A stretch of DNA of 64,000 nucleotides from Candidatus Avimonas narfae. Its GTDB lineage: Bacteria > Bacillota > Clostridia > Oscillospirales > Acutalibacteraceae. The stretch spans positions 1 to 64,000 of the forward strand of contig CAJFNR010000012.1 of the NCBI GenBank assembly GCA_904395335.1. The letters run 5' to 3'. The position numbers and the translations under genes are program-made. The notes beneath the pieces were generated by a model, which searched no databases, was not told where the DNA came from, and saw only the letters and a list, made by a program, of their open reading frames with translations. Shown piece by piece: positions 1-7,034 of this stretch; position 1 is the first letter of the stretch, and the number at the start of each line of letters is the position of its first letter.

Positions 1-87
1 GCCGGTGTGATGGAATTGGCAGACGTGATGGACTCAAAATCCATTGGTAGCGATACCGTGCCGGTTCGAGTCCGGCCACCGGCACCA
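1..87 (+). tRNA. tRNA-Leu (anticodon CAA)
   Basis: A complete class II tRNA folds from the first base. The acceptor stem pairs GCCGGTG with CACCGGC (77-83), followed by discriminator A84 and an encoded CCA at 85-87. The anticodon arm ATGGA-CTCAAAA-TCCAT gives anticodon CAA, and the T arm carries the TTCGAGTC loop. The long variable arm fits leucine. It reads UUG codons. The genes just downstream are decayed, which is common beside tRNA integration sites, but no duplicated tRNA 3' end was found to define an element. Confidence 0.95.
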
Positions 88-147
88 AATTGAGTGTTCT
101 CTTAGAATTCGAAATTTCTTTGAGGGCACTCTCTTGAGGAACGTCCT

Positions 148-523
148 ATGTCGGAACAGAACAGCTGCGATGAATTGGCCGCTTTCTGTCAAGCAGAACG
201 CCTGGAAGGAACCATGTTGGATAATGCCCACTATTGCCGCGGCTGCGGCAGTTGCGCCCGGGGAAAAAGGCTGTATTTTTTGGATGCGAACTGGATCATG
301 TGTGCAGCGCTCCCATCGATTTTGAATTCCATAACCCGGACGCCGCAGCACTGGAATGCGCGGAAAAGCTTGTCCTGTTTAAACGGGAGCAAATTCTCAG
401 GGACAATGGATCCCTTATGTGAAAGCGCTTCCTGAATACGACGCCTCCCTCTATACGCGGGAAACAACATACGTCAAAGGTTCCCTTGTAAACAAACGCC
501 TATACGTCAAAAATAGCGGATAA
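148..523 (+). pseudogene. Decayed unidentified ORF (at least two frame changes)
   Basis: The product is not recognised. A protein-like reading starts at ATG 148 (Cys-rich patch CRGCGSC), moves into another frame near 300 (IDFEFHNPD, then FKREQILRDNG) and into the third frame near 415 (PYVKALPEYDASLY), ending at TAA 521-523. No single frame spans it, and each segment looks more protein-like than its overlapping alternatives. It is best explained as a gene with two or more indels. It lies between tRNA-Leu and another broken gene, suggesting relaxed selection in this stretch. Confidence 0.5.
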
Positions 524-539
524 AATAGGAGAATACGAT

Positions 540-1208
540 ATGAAATCCATTCCCGATCCCAGCGCGGTATTTCCAAACGAATACGGCACCTCTTGCTTTA
601 TCCGGAATGTCGTCACCGCCCCCAACATCTTGATCGGGGAATACACCTATTACGACGATCCGGAGGATGCCGCCGGGTTCGAAAAAAACAACGTGCTTTA
701 CAATTAGCCGGAATTCGGCGACCGGTTGATCATCGGCAAATTCTGCTCCATTGCCTGCGGTACAAAATTTATTATGGGCCCGGCTAACCATCGCCTCAGC
801 AGCGTCACCACCTACCCTTTTCACGTATTCGGCGGCGCCTGGGCGGAGCAAACGCCGCCCCACCTGTCCCAACTGCTTTTCAAAGGCGATACCGTTATCG
901 GCAACGACGTATGGATCGGCCGGGAGAGCGTCCTCCTGCCAGGCACGCGTTTGGGTGACGGTTGTCTGGTGGCGGCTCAGTCGGTGGTATCCGGCTGTTT
1001 TGAACCCTACAGTGTCATCGGAGGCAATCCCGCCCGACTCATTAAAAAACGGTTTGATGAAGAGCTGATTGACCTGCTGCTTCAGCTAAAGTGGTGGGAT
1101 TATGACCCCCAGGAGCTGACGGGGATCCTCCCGCTCCTATGCTGCCCGGAACTGGACCGGGTAAAAACGGAGATCCGACGGATTCTGGAAAAGCGGCAAC
1201 AGAAATAG
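540..1208 (+). pseudogene. Vat/CatB-like xenobiotic O-acetyltransferase with internal stop
   Basis: This is a left-handed beta-helix acetyltransferase of the streptogramin/chloramphenicol acetyltransferase (Vat/CatB) family, which transfers acetyl from acetyl-CoA to a hydroxyl of a drug or similar small molecule. The start is ATG 540 after AGGAG. The reading is typical (GEYTYYDD, then [17 protein letters not shown] and IGGNPARLI) and is otherwise intact to 1208. It is interrupted by an in-frame TAG at 705-707, between LYN and PEFGD, where the family has an aromatic residue. A single TAT/TAC to TAG change would explain this. The rest of the frame is undamaged, so inactivation is recent, or the base call is wrong, or the stop is read through. 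Confidence 0.8.
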
Positions 1209-1244
1209 TTCCCTAGCTGAGGAACAACTTTCGCAGCCAAGGAG

Positions 1245-1682
1245 GTGTTCTGTATAAACGTAGCGCTTCGGGAAATCACGAAAGACAATTATATTGACTG
1301 CGTCTGTCTGCATGTGCGGGAGGATCAGGAAAGCTACGTCTATTCCAACTCCTTTTCTCTAACGCAGGCTCATTTCGAAAAGGAGCAATATCCCTACGGC
1401 ATCTATTGCGATGAAATTATGGTTGGATTTTTGATGTTCGGGTGGGATACGGATCTGGAGCACTGGAGCCTTGTCCGATTCATGGTGGATGCCCGGTATC
1501 AGGGCCGAGGAATTGGCCAGCAGGCCTTGAGAATTTTCCTCTCCCGGTTTCGGGCAAAATACGGTTTGGTGCCGTTATGTCTGCGGGTCAACCGGGACAA
1601 CGATGCCGCCATCCACCTGTACAAAAAGCTGGGGTTTGAGCAAACCGGTGTCATAGACGATGAAGAGATCCTGCGCCTCTGA
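1245..1682 (+). CDS. GNAT-family N-acetyltransferase, start codon degenerate
   Basis: A GNAT-fold acetyltransferase of about 143 residues. The acetyl-CoA loop motif is YQGRGIGQQAL, and the C-terminal half carries the usual NDAAIHLYKKLGF signature. The substrate is unknown. Start choice is a problem. The AAGGAGGT ribosome site (1239-1246) contains the only upstream in-frame GTG (1245). The position with ideal 8-base spacing is ATA at 1254, so the ancestral ATG has probably mutated. The coding frame is otherwise intact. It follows the broken Vat-like gene by 36 bases and ends at a terminator hairpin, so the two may once have been one transcript. Confidence 0.7.
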   Translation: MFCINVALREITKDNYIDCVCLHVREDQESYVYSNSFSLTQAHFEKEQYPYGIYCDEIMVGFLMFGWDTDLEHWSLVRFMVDARYQGRGIGQQALRIFLSRFRAKYGLVPLCLRVNRDNDAAIHLYKKLGFEQTGVIDDEEILRL

Positions 1683-1694
1683 CATACACTGAGT

Positions 1695-1718
1695 GCCGCC
1701 ACCTGGCGGTAATTTTTT
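1695..1718 (+). terminator. Intrinsic terminator after the GNAT gene
   Basis: Stem CCGCC (1696-1700) pairs with GGCGG (1705-1709), followed by a run of six T at 1713-1718. It lies 14 bases after the GNAT stop. Confidence 0.6.
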
Positions 1719-1844
1719 ATCCGGAACGAATTCCTCGTTTTTTAACAGGCGAAGTCTCCTATCCTTGACCGGGACATCATCAGGACGCCCCGCGGCAAAG
1801 CCGCCTCCAAAACCTCCGGGCGTGCCGGGATCTGTATAATATTT

Positions 1845-1876
1845 AAAAAAGCAGGAAGGGACAGTTCCCTTCCTGC
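1845..1876 (-). terminator. Intrinsic terminator of the yloU-fakA transcript
   Basis: An 11-bp stem, GCAGGAAGGGA (1851-1861) with TCCCTTCCTGC (1866-1876), has a short loop. The A6 run at 1845-1850 becomes U6 on the minus-strand RNA. It lies about 30 bases past the fakA stop. Confidence 0.85.
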
Positions 1877-1908
1877 TTCCTATATTGTGCCAAAATTATT
1901 GCACGTTT

Positions 1909-3570
1909 TTACTCAATGGAAATGATATAATAGTACACTGGCTGGCCGCCGTTGATCATGGTGATATCCACCCCGTCATATTTGGCCTGCAGGCTGTCGC
2001 GTACCTGCTCAGCGTCCGCCTCGCTCATGCCCTCGCCGTAAATGATGGTGATGAAATCCACCCCTTTGCCCGTAAGGCGGCGGGTATTGACGATGTTTTT
2101 CACCAGCTTGACAGTGGCATGGTGGATATCGGTATCCGTACCTACCACCTTGCCGTTCTCCAGGGACAGGATCTGCCCCTCCTTGATCTCCTGCCCACCC
2201 ACATTGCTGTTGCGGGCGGCAAAGGTAACCTGCGCGGTGGAAACGTTGTCCGCCGCCTTGGTCATCTCGATCAAGTTCTGCTCCACATCGGCATCGGCGT
2301 CAAAGCTGAGCATAGCTGTAATGCCCTGAGGAATGGTCCGGGTGGGCAGGACATGCACCTTGCGGTCGGCCAGAGGAATCGCCTGCTCCGCCGCCAGAAT
2401 GATATTCTTATTGTTGGGCAGGACAAACACCGTCTTGGCCGGCGTGGCCTCGATGGCGTTCAGAATATCGTCTGTGGAGGGGTTCATGGTCTGTCCGCCG
2501 GACACCACCTGGTCGCAGCCCAGATCGGCAAACAGGGCCTTCAGGCCGTCACCTGCCGCCACCGAAACAAAGCCGAAATCCTTTTCCGGCTCCACCCGCT
2601 CCAACGGTGCGGGGCCTTCGGCCTCCTCCGGAACCCAGGCGGCGTTCTGATGCTGGATGCGCATATTCTCCACCTTTACGGTTTCAAACTGACCGTAAAG
2701 CTGGCCCTCCTGCAGGGCGCGGCCAGGATCGTTGGTGTGGACATGGACCTTGATGATCTCCTCGTCGTCCACCACCACTACGCAGTCGCCGATGGTTTCC
2801 AGAAAAGCCCGCAGCAGCAGGGGATCACGGTCATTTCCCTTTTCCCGGCCCACAATGAATTCCGTACAGTACGTAAAGCGGATGTCCGTTTCAAAGGACC
2901 CGGCAGCGCTGGCCTTTTTCGCCGCTGCCGGAGCTGCTTCCTGACCGCCAGTGATCATTTCGCCGCCCTCAAAAACATGCTGCATGGCGCGGATAATCAG
3001 GCAGAAGCCCTGACCGCCCGCGTCCACAACCCCCGCCTTCTTCAGCACAGGGAGCAGCTCAGGCGTGCGCTGCAGGGAAGCCTCCGCCTCGTCGCAAATA
3101 GCCGCCCACACCTCCTCAGGCGTCGCCGTTTCCTCCTGAGCCTTTTCGCGGCCTTTCTCCGCCGCCTCCCGGGCCACAGTGAGGATGGTCCCCTCCGTAG
3201 GCTTCATCACCGCCTTGTACGCGGCCTCCACGCCCAGGGTCAGCGCCTGAGCCAAAGCAGGGCCGTCCGCTTCCGTCTGGCCCTTCAGCCCCTTGGAAAA
3301 GCCGCGGAAAAGCAGCGAAAGAATAACGCCGGAATTACCCCGGGCGCCCCGAAGCAGGGCGGCGGAAGCGGTATCCGCCACCTCGCTGACAGTGGGATCC
3401 TCCAGCCGGGACAGCTCCCGTGCGGCATTGGCCAGCGTCATGGACATATTGGTGCCCGTATCGCCGTCGGGAACGGGGAATACATTGAGTTCATCCACTG
3501 ACTGCTTTTTCTGGGCGAGGCTATTGGACGCCGATATCATGGCGTCGCGCAGTGTCTTTCCCTGTATCAA
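1909..3570 (-). CDS. fakA: Fatty acid kinase catalytic subunit FakA (YloV/DAK2 family)
   Basis: FakA phosphorylates FakB-bound fatty acids to acyl-phosphates for phospholipid synthesis. The 553-residue length is typical. The N-terminal DhaL/DAK2 domain (about residues 1-200) starts MIQGKTLRDAMISASN and contains the ATP/Mg motif VFPVPDGDTGTNMSM; the C-terminal half is the FakA-type DegV-like domain. The start is TTG 3570, chosen because the family N-terminus aligns from there and AAGGGAG lies about 10 bases upstream. The next internal ATG would delete conserved sequence. It follows yloU, the standard Firmicutes pairing, and ends at a strong terminator. No fakB is in the window. Confidence 0.92.
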   Translation of the reverse strand: MIQGKTLRDAMISASNSLAQKKQSVDELNVFPVPDGDTGTNMSMTLANAARELSRLEDPTVSEVADTASAALLRGARGNSGVILSLLFRGFSKGLKGQTEADGPALAQALTLGVEAAYKAVMKPTEGTILTVAREAAEKGREKAQEETATPEEVWAAICDEAEASLQRTPELLPVLKKAGVVDAGGQGFCLIIRAMQHVFEGGEMITGGQEAAPAAAKKASAAGSFETDIRFTYCTEFIVGREKGNDRDPLLLRAFLETIGDCVVVVDDEEIIKVHVHTNDPGRALQEGQLYGQFETVKVENMRIQHQNAAWVPEEAEGPAPLERVEPEKDFGFVSVAAGDGLKALFADLGCDQVVSGGQTMNPSTDDILNAIEATPAKTVFVLPNNKNIILAAEQAIPLADRKVHVLPTRTIPQGITAMLSFDADADVEQNLIEMTKAADNVSTAQVTFAARNSNVGGQEIKEGQILSLENGKVVGTDTDIHHATVKLVKNIVNTRRLTGKGVDFITIIYGEGMSEADAEQVRDSLQAKYDGVDITMINGGQPVYYYIISIE

Positions 3571-3619
3571 TATAACGCAACTCCCTTGCTGGTGCGGCCC
3601 CGGTGGGCCCGGCCACCGG

Positions 3620-3973
3620 TTATTCGGATTTCATGCCGTCAACAAAGACATTGACCTTTTTCACCTGGAGGCCGGTAACCTCCTCCACCGTATAGCGCAC
3701 CTTGTTGACAATGCTCTTGGCGATGGCGGAGATATTCATTCCGTAAATGACGGAAATATGCAGATCCACGATCAGCTTGTCATTTTCGCTGCGCACCCGG
3801 ATTCCCTCATCCGCATAGGCGCGCTTGGAAAAGATGGAGCGGAGCCCCTGGCGAGTGCCGCTGCGGACCATACCGGCAACCCCATAGCAGGAAGAGGCGG
3901 CGCTGCCGATCAGGTAAGAGAAATATTCCTGCGAGATTTCAATGGTTCCGAGATGATTTTCAATTCGTATCAT
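3620..3973 (-). CDS. yloU: Asp23/Gls24 family protein (YloU)
   Basis: A 117-residue Asp23/Gls24 (DUF322) domain protein. This family is linked to the envelope or alkaline-stress response and, in the YloU branch, is consistently paired with FakA. Visible features are GTIEISQEYFSYLIG at the N-terminus, the conserved GVAGM, and VVDLHISVIYG-type strands near the middle. The start is ATG 3973, which gives the family length; the open frame extends upstream to 4192, but that extension is low-complexity and contains the mapped promoter. It is the first gene of a two-gene operon with fakA (49-base gap). Confidence 0.88.
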   Translation of the reverse strand: MIRIENHLGTIEISQEYFSYLIGSAASSCYGVAGMVRSGTRQGLRSIFSKRAYADEGIRVRSENDKLIVDLHISVIYGMNISAIAKSIVNKVRYTVEEVTGLQVKKVNVFVDGMKSE

Positions 3974-4081
3974 CAATCCCACGCCTTTCCACGCGATATC
4001 ACGGGTATCGGCATCCCCGGCAAAAGCCCACGGATGCCCCAACGCCCTCCGGCGGACGGAAATCATGCCGTATTCGGAATT

Positions 4082-4110
4082 ATTATACCTCCCCGGCGTA
4101 AAATGTGCAA
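4082..4110 (-). promoter_or_regulatory. Sigma-A-type promoter for yloU-fakA
   Basis: On the minus strand, TTGCAC (4105-4110) and a perfect TATAAT (4082-4087) are separated by exactly 17 bases. This places the transcript start near 4075, about 100 bases upstream of the yloU ATG, and argues against the longer yloU start at 4192. Confidence 0.75.
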
Positions 4111-4209
4111 CCGCCGTGGAGGATTTTCCTCCCCCTTCCGTCGGGGAGATTCCCTTTTTTTCGGGAAAATCCGGCTGGAACGGGGTGATCAAGGGGAATC
4201 CAAAAAAAT

Positions 4210-4238
4210 ATTATACTTCTTTCCTCCCCCATTCGCAA
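4210..4238 (-). promoter_or_regulatory. Second upstream sigma-A-type promoter
   Basis: On the minus strand, TTGCGA (4233-4238), a 17-base spacer and TATAAT (4210-4215). It lies upstream of the first yloU promoter, suggesting tandem promoters with a long leader between them. It is downstream of the obg terminator, so it marks a new transcription unit. Confidence 0.55.
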
Positions 4239-4312
4239 GAGGTGGAAACGGTTTCGGCAAAGGGAACAAAAACGGAAGTTCCCTGCCTTTTTTCTGTCCA
4301 GAAAACCCAGCC

Positions 4313-4348
4313 AAAAAATGCTCCGGCCGGGAATTTGCGGGCCGGAGC
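4313..4348 (-). terminator. Intrinsic terminator of the rplU-obg operon
   Basis: A 9-bp stem, GCTCCGGCC (4320-4328) with GGCCGGAGC (4340-4348). The A6 run at 4313-4318 gives U6 on the minus-strand transcript. It sits about 90 bases past the obg stop. Confidence 0.8.
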
Positions 4349-4438
4349 GTCATGTTCCGGCCTGCAGCAGCGGCTGATAAGGCGAAAGTATCACGCACTC
4401 ATAAGCCGCTTTAGCATAAACCCCTCATACTCACAGAA

Positions 4439-5710
4439 CTACTCCACAAAATCGAATTCCAAGTCATACAGGCTGACGGTATCCCCTTCCGACGCCCCGG
4501 CCTTTACCAGAGCATCGATGACACCGGCAGACCGCAGCACCCGTTCAAAATACTGCAGCCCTTCCTCATCGTCGAAATTAACCCCACGCATTACGCGCAG
4601 AAGCCACTCCCCTTCCACCACAAACACGCCATCCCGCCGCGTCACCGTCACGGAACGGTCCCGCAGAACGGCGGGGTCCGGGCGCTGCACCGGCTCCGGT
4701 TCATACCGGCGGATGGGGGGAAGCTCGGAAAGCAGGGCGGCACAGCGGCGCACCAGGACGTCGGTACCATGGGCGATGGCCGCCATCAGCGGGAAAAATT
4801 CATATCCTTTTTCCCGCACCGCCGCAGCGAACGCCTCAATCTGGCGGTCTTCCGCCAGATCGCATTTGTTCCCCGCCACCAGCATAGGCCGGGAGGCCAA
4901 TTCAGGGTTGAAGGCCGCCAGTTCCCGGTTGATGGTGTCCAAGTCCTCCAGGGGATCGCGTCCTTCGCTGCCCGCCACGTCCACCACATGGACCAGCAGG
5001 CGGCAGCGGTCGATGTGCCGGAGAAATTCATGGCCCAGGCCGACCCCCTCACTGGCCCCTTCGATGATGCCGGGAATATCCGCCATAACAAAGGAGGTTC
5101 CCTCCTCCACTCGGACAACCCCCAGCACGGGGCTCAGGGTGGTGAAATGGTAGTCCGCCACCTGGGGCTTTGCCTCACTGACCACGGAAAGCAGGCTGGA
5201 TTTGCCCACGTTGGGGAAACCCACCAGGCCCACATCGGCCAATAGCTTGAGTTCCAGCCGGATTTCCAACGCCTCCCCGGGAACCCCGGGCTTGGCAAAC
5301 CGGGGGGTCTGGCGGGTGGCAGTGGCAAAATGGGAATTGCCCCATCCTCCTCGTCCGCCCTGAGCGGCTGTAAAGGGCTCGTCCCCGCTCATATCCGCCA
5401 TCAGGCGGCCTGTCTCCTGATCGTACAGCAGGGTCCCCCGGGGGACCCGGACAATAAGATCGGGGGCGGACTTTCCCGCGCAGCGGTTGGGCCCGCCCTT
5501 CTGCCCGTTTTCCGCCACGTATTTGCGCTTGTAGCGGAAGTCGGACAGCGTGTTGATCCCATCGTCGGCAACAAACACCACGCTGCCGCCCCGTCCGCCG
5601 TCCCCGCCGTCGGGGCCGCCGGACGCCACATATTTTTCCCGATGGAAGGTGACGGCGCCGTTGCCTCCGTCACCCGCCTTGACCTTGATCACGGCGGTAT
5701 CGCTGAACAT
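4439..5710 (-). CDS. obg: GTPase Obg/CgtA (50S assembly)
   Basis: Essential Obg-family GTPase acting in late 50S assembly and stress signalling. At 423 residues it has the full three-domain form: a glycine-rich Obg domain (KAGDGGNGAVTFHREKYV), a G domain with G1 GFPNVGKSS, G3 DIPGIIEGA and G4 NKCD, and a C-terminal OCT domain as in Bacillus-type Obg. The start is ATG 5710, preceded by GGAGGGCGGC; a longer frame to 5782 is not supported by the family. It follows rpmA, as in most Firmicutes, forming rplU-prp-rpmA-obg. Confidence 0.96.
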   Translation of the reverse strand: MFSDTAVIKVKAGDGGNGAVTFHREKYVASGGPDGGDGGRGGSVVFVADDGINTLSDFRYKRKYVAENGQKGGPNRCAGKSAPDLIVRVPRGTLLYDQETGRLMADMSGDEPFTAAQGGRGGWGNSHFATATRQTPRFAKPGVPGEALEIRLELKLLADVGLVGFPNVGKSSLLSVVSEAKPQVADYHFTTLSPVLGVVRVEEGTSFVMADIPGIIEGASEGVGLGHEFLRHIDRCRLLVHVVDVAGSEGRDPLEDLDTINRELAAFNPELASRPMLVAGNKCDLAEDRQIEAFAAAVREKGYEFFPLMAAIAHGTDVLVRRCAALLSELPPIRRYEPEPVQRPDPAVLRDRSVTVTRRDGVFVVEGEWLLRVMRGVNFDDEEGLQYFERVLRSAGVIDALVKAGASEGDTVSLYDLEFDFVE

Positions 5711-5832
5711 AAACGCCGCCCTCCTTTGTTGTCCTGATCGTGATAAAAAACGATCCCCGCCGGGGTCGGCAGGGATCGCCATCTTTTCGTTTCCTCTCCG
5801 GGCGGCACGCCGCCGGAAAAGCTGCCGGGATC

Positions 5833-6117
5833 TTACTGCTCCACGGCGTAAACGCTGACCTTCTTGCGGTCCTTGCCTACGCGCTCAAACCGCACCTTGC
5901 CGTCGGTCAGGGCGAACAGGGTGTCGTCGGAGCCGATGCCCACATTGTTGCCGGGATGGATGTGGGTACCGCGCTGACGCACCAGGATGTTGCCGGCCAG
6001 TACAAACTGTCCGTCGGCACGCTTGACGCCGAGGCGCTTGGACTCGGAATCACGGCCGTTTTTCGTGGAGCCGACGCCCTTTTTGTGGGCGAACAGCTGA
6101 ATGTTGATCTTCAGCAT
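5833..6117 (-). CDS. rpmA: Ribosomal protein bL27 with cleavable N-terminus
   Basis: bL27 of the 50S subunit, 94 residues, located near the peptidyl-transferase centre. It starts with the Firmicutes-specific extension MLKINIQLF followed by [15 protein letters not shown]. In this group the extension must be removed after Phe9 by the protease Prp, whose gene lies immediately upstream. The ribosome site is GGAGGTG. The start lies inside the 3' end of prp, so translation is probably coupled. Confidence 0.97.
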   Translation of the reverse strand: MLKINIQLFAHKKGVGSTKNGRDSESKRLGVKRADGQFVLAGNILVRQRGTHIHPGNNVGIGSDDTLFALTDGKVRFERVGKDRKKVSVYAVEQ

Positions 6118-6442
6118 GGGGATTGCACCTCCGTAATTTCATCAGTTGAATACGCTCGGGATACTGTTCGGACAGCTGATTCAGATGCGCCAGAAAACCC
6201 TCCAGCAGAGGGGCGCACCGCCGTCCGCTCCGTTTATCCAGGGAAAGGACGAGCATTCCCTCCTCCTCCCGGATTTCAGCGGGACAGTGGTAGAAATCCG
6301 TCACCGTGTTAACGGTGAGATAGGCGGCGGAGGAAACCGCCGCGCACAGGATGTCCTGTCCCTCCGCTCCCAATCCGGCATGTCCCCGCAGGCAAAAGCC
6401 CACGGGCACGCCGCCGCGGTAGTAGAAGCGGGCCCGGATCAT
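6050..6442 (-). CDS. prp: Ribosomal-processing cysteine protease Prp
   Basis: Prp cleaves the N-terminal extension of bL27. The catalytic His and Cys lie in [19 protein letters not shown] (about residues 20-38). At 130 residues it is longer than the usual roughly 110. The extra C-terminal tail, a basic stretch after [10 protein letters not shown], reads 68 bases into rpmA in another frame. The tail may be real, or a lost stop may have extended the frame. It lies between rplU (1-base gap) and rpmA, the canonical position. Confidence 0.88.
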   Translation of the reverse strand: MIRARFYYRGGVPVGFCLRGHAGLGAEGQDILCAAVSSAAYLTVNTVTDFYHCPAEIREEEGMLVLSLDKRSGRRCAPLLEGFLAHLNQLSEQYPERIQLMKLRRCNPHAEDQHSAVRPQKGRRLHEKRP

Positions 6443-6443
6443 C

Positions 6444-6806
6444 TTATTCCGCCGCCGCTTCGGTCTCCGCCTTGGCCTTAGTGGCGCGGGGAGCCTTGGC
6501 GTTCACGGCTTCAATCTGCACCTTGGTATAGGGCTGGCGATGGCCCATCTTGCGCTGGCTGCCCTTCTTGGGACGGTAGGTGAACACTGTGATCTTCTTG
6601 CCTTTGCCGTTTTTCAGCACCTTGGCATTCACGGTGGCGCCCTTGACATAGGGAGCTCCCAGTTTCAGTTCCTTGTCGTTGTGTACCGCTATCACCTTGT
6701 CGAAGGTAACGGTGGACTCTTCGGCAGCATCCAGCTTCTCGATGAACAGAACGTCGCCGCTCTGCACCTTGTACTGCTTGCCGCCGGTCTCGATAATGGC
6801 GTACAT
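6444..6806 (-). CDS. rplU: Ribosomal protein bL21
   Basis: bL21 of the 50S subunit, 120 residues. It starts [18 protein letters not shown] and has the conserved [10 protein letters not shown]- and KMGHRQPYT-type C-terminal motifs, followed by an alanine/lysine-rich tail ([13 protein letters not shown]) longer than in Bacillus. The start is ATG 6806, with AGGTG about 8 bases upstream; an in-frame GTG at 6815 is less likely. It is the first gene of the rplU-prp-rpmA-obg operon. Confidence 0.96.
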   Translation of the reverse strand: MYAIIETGGKQYKVQSGDVLFIEKLDAAEESTVTFDKVIAVHNDKELKLGAPYVKGATVNAKVLKNGKGKKITVFTYRPKKGSQRKMGHRQPYTKVQIEAVNAKAPRATKAKAETEAAAE

Positions 6807-6902
6807 GGTCAGCACCTGCTTTTATTCAGTCTCGCTGCATCGCGGGCGGGGCGCCTTTCCAAAAAAGGTCCCGCTTTTGGCCCGGAGCATGCGGCAACCG
6901 TC

Positions 6903-6931
6903 AGTTTAACATGAATTTTCCTGTCTGTCAA
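6903..6931 (-). promoter_or_regulatory. Promoter and leader of the rplU operon
   Basis: On the minus strand, a perfect TTGACA (6926-6931), a 17-base spacer and TAAACT (6903-6908). The predicted leader of about 90 bases before rplU is GC-rich and could hold an L21-type autoregulatory structure, but no consensus leader was recognised by eye. Confidence 0.65.
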
Positions 6932-6977
6932 GGCCTCTCCTTTGCCTGCAGGCCAAAACTGAAAAAGCTCTTCAGCA

Positions 6978-7010
6978 GGAAAGCCCCGGCATCGAATACC
7001 GGGGCTTTCC
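6978..7010 (-). terminator. Hairpin downstream of the PHP-domain gene
   Basis: A 12-bp perfect stem, GGAAAGCCCCGG (6978-6989) with CCGGGGCTTTCC (6999-7010), and loop CATCGAATA. It has no long T run. It is the probable transcript end for the PHP gene. The loop/stem sequence TCGAATACCGG recurs in the hairpin at 20801-20835. Confidence 0.55.
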
Positions 7011-7034
7011 TTGCGCCACAGGTGGTGTTCCTTT

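Noticed and set aside
1885-3501. Long plus-strand open frame opposite fakA
   Set aside because: It is the antisense of a clear FakA gene, and the product has no family features.
3603-3616. Short match to the tRNA-Leu 3' end (CCGGCCACCGG), possible attachment site
   Set aside because: Only about 11 bases, with no integrase or other element genes between.
4065-5153. Long Arg/Ser-rich plus-strand frame over obg
   Set aside because: Antisense shadow in GC-rich DNA.
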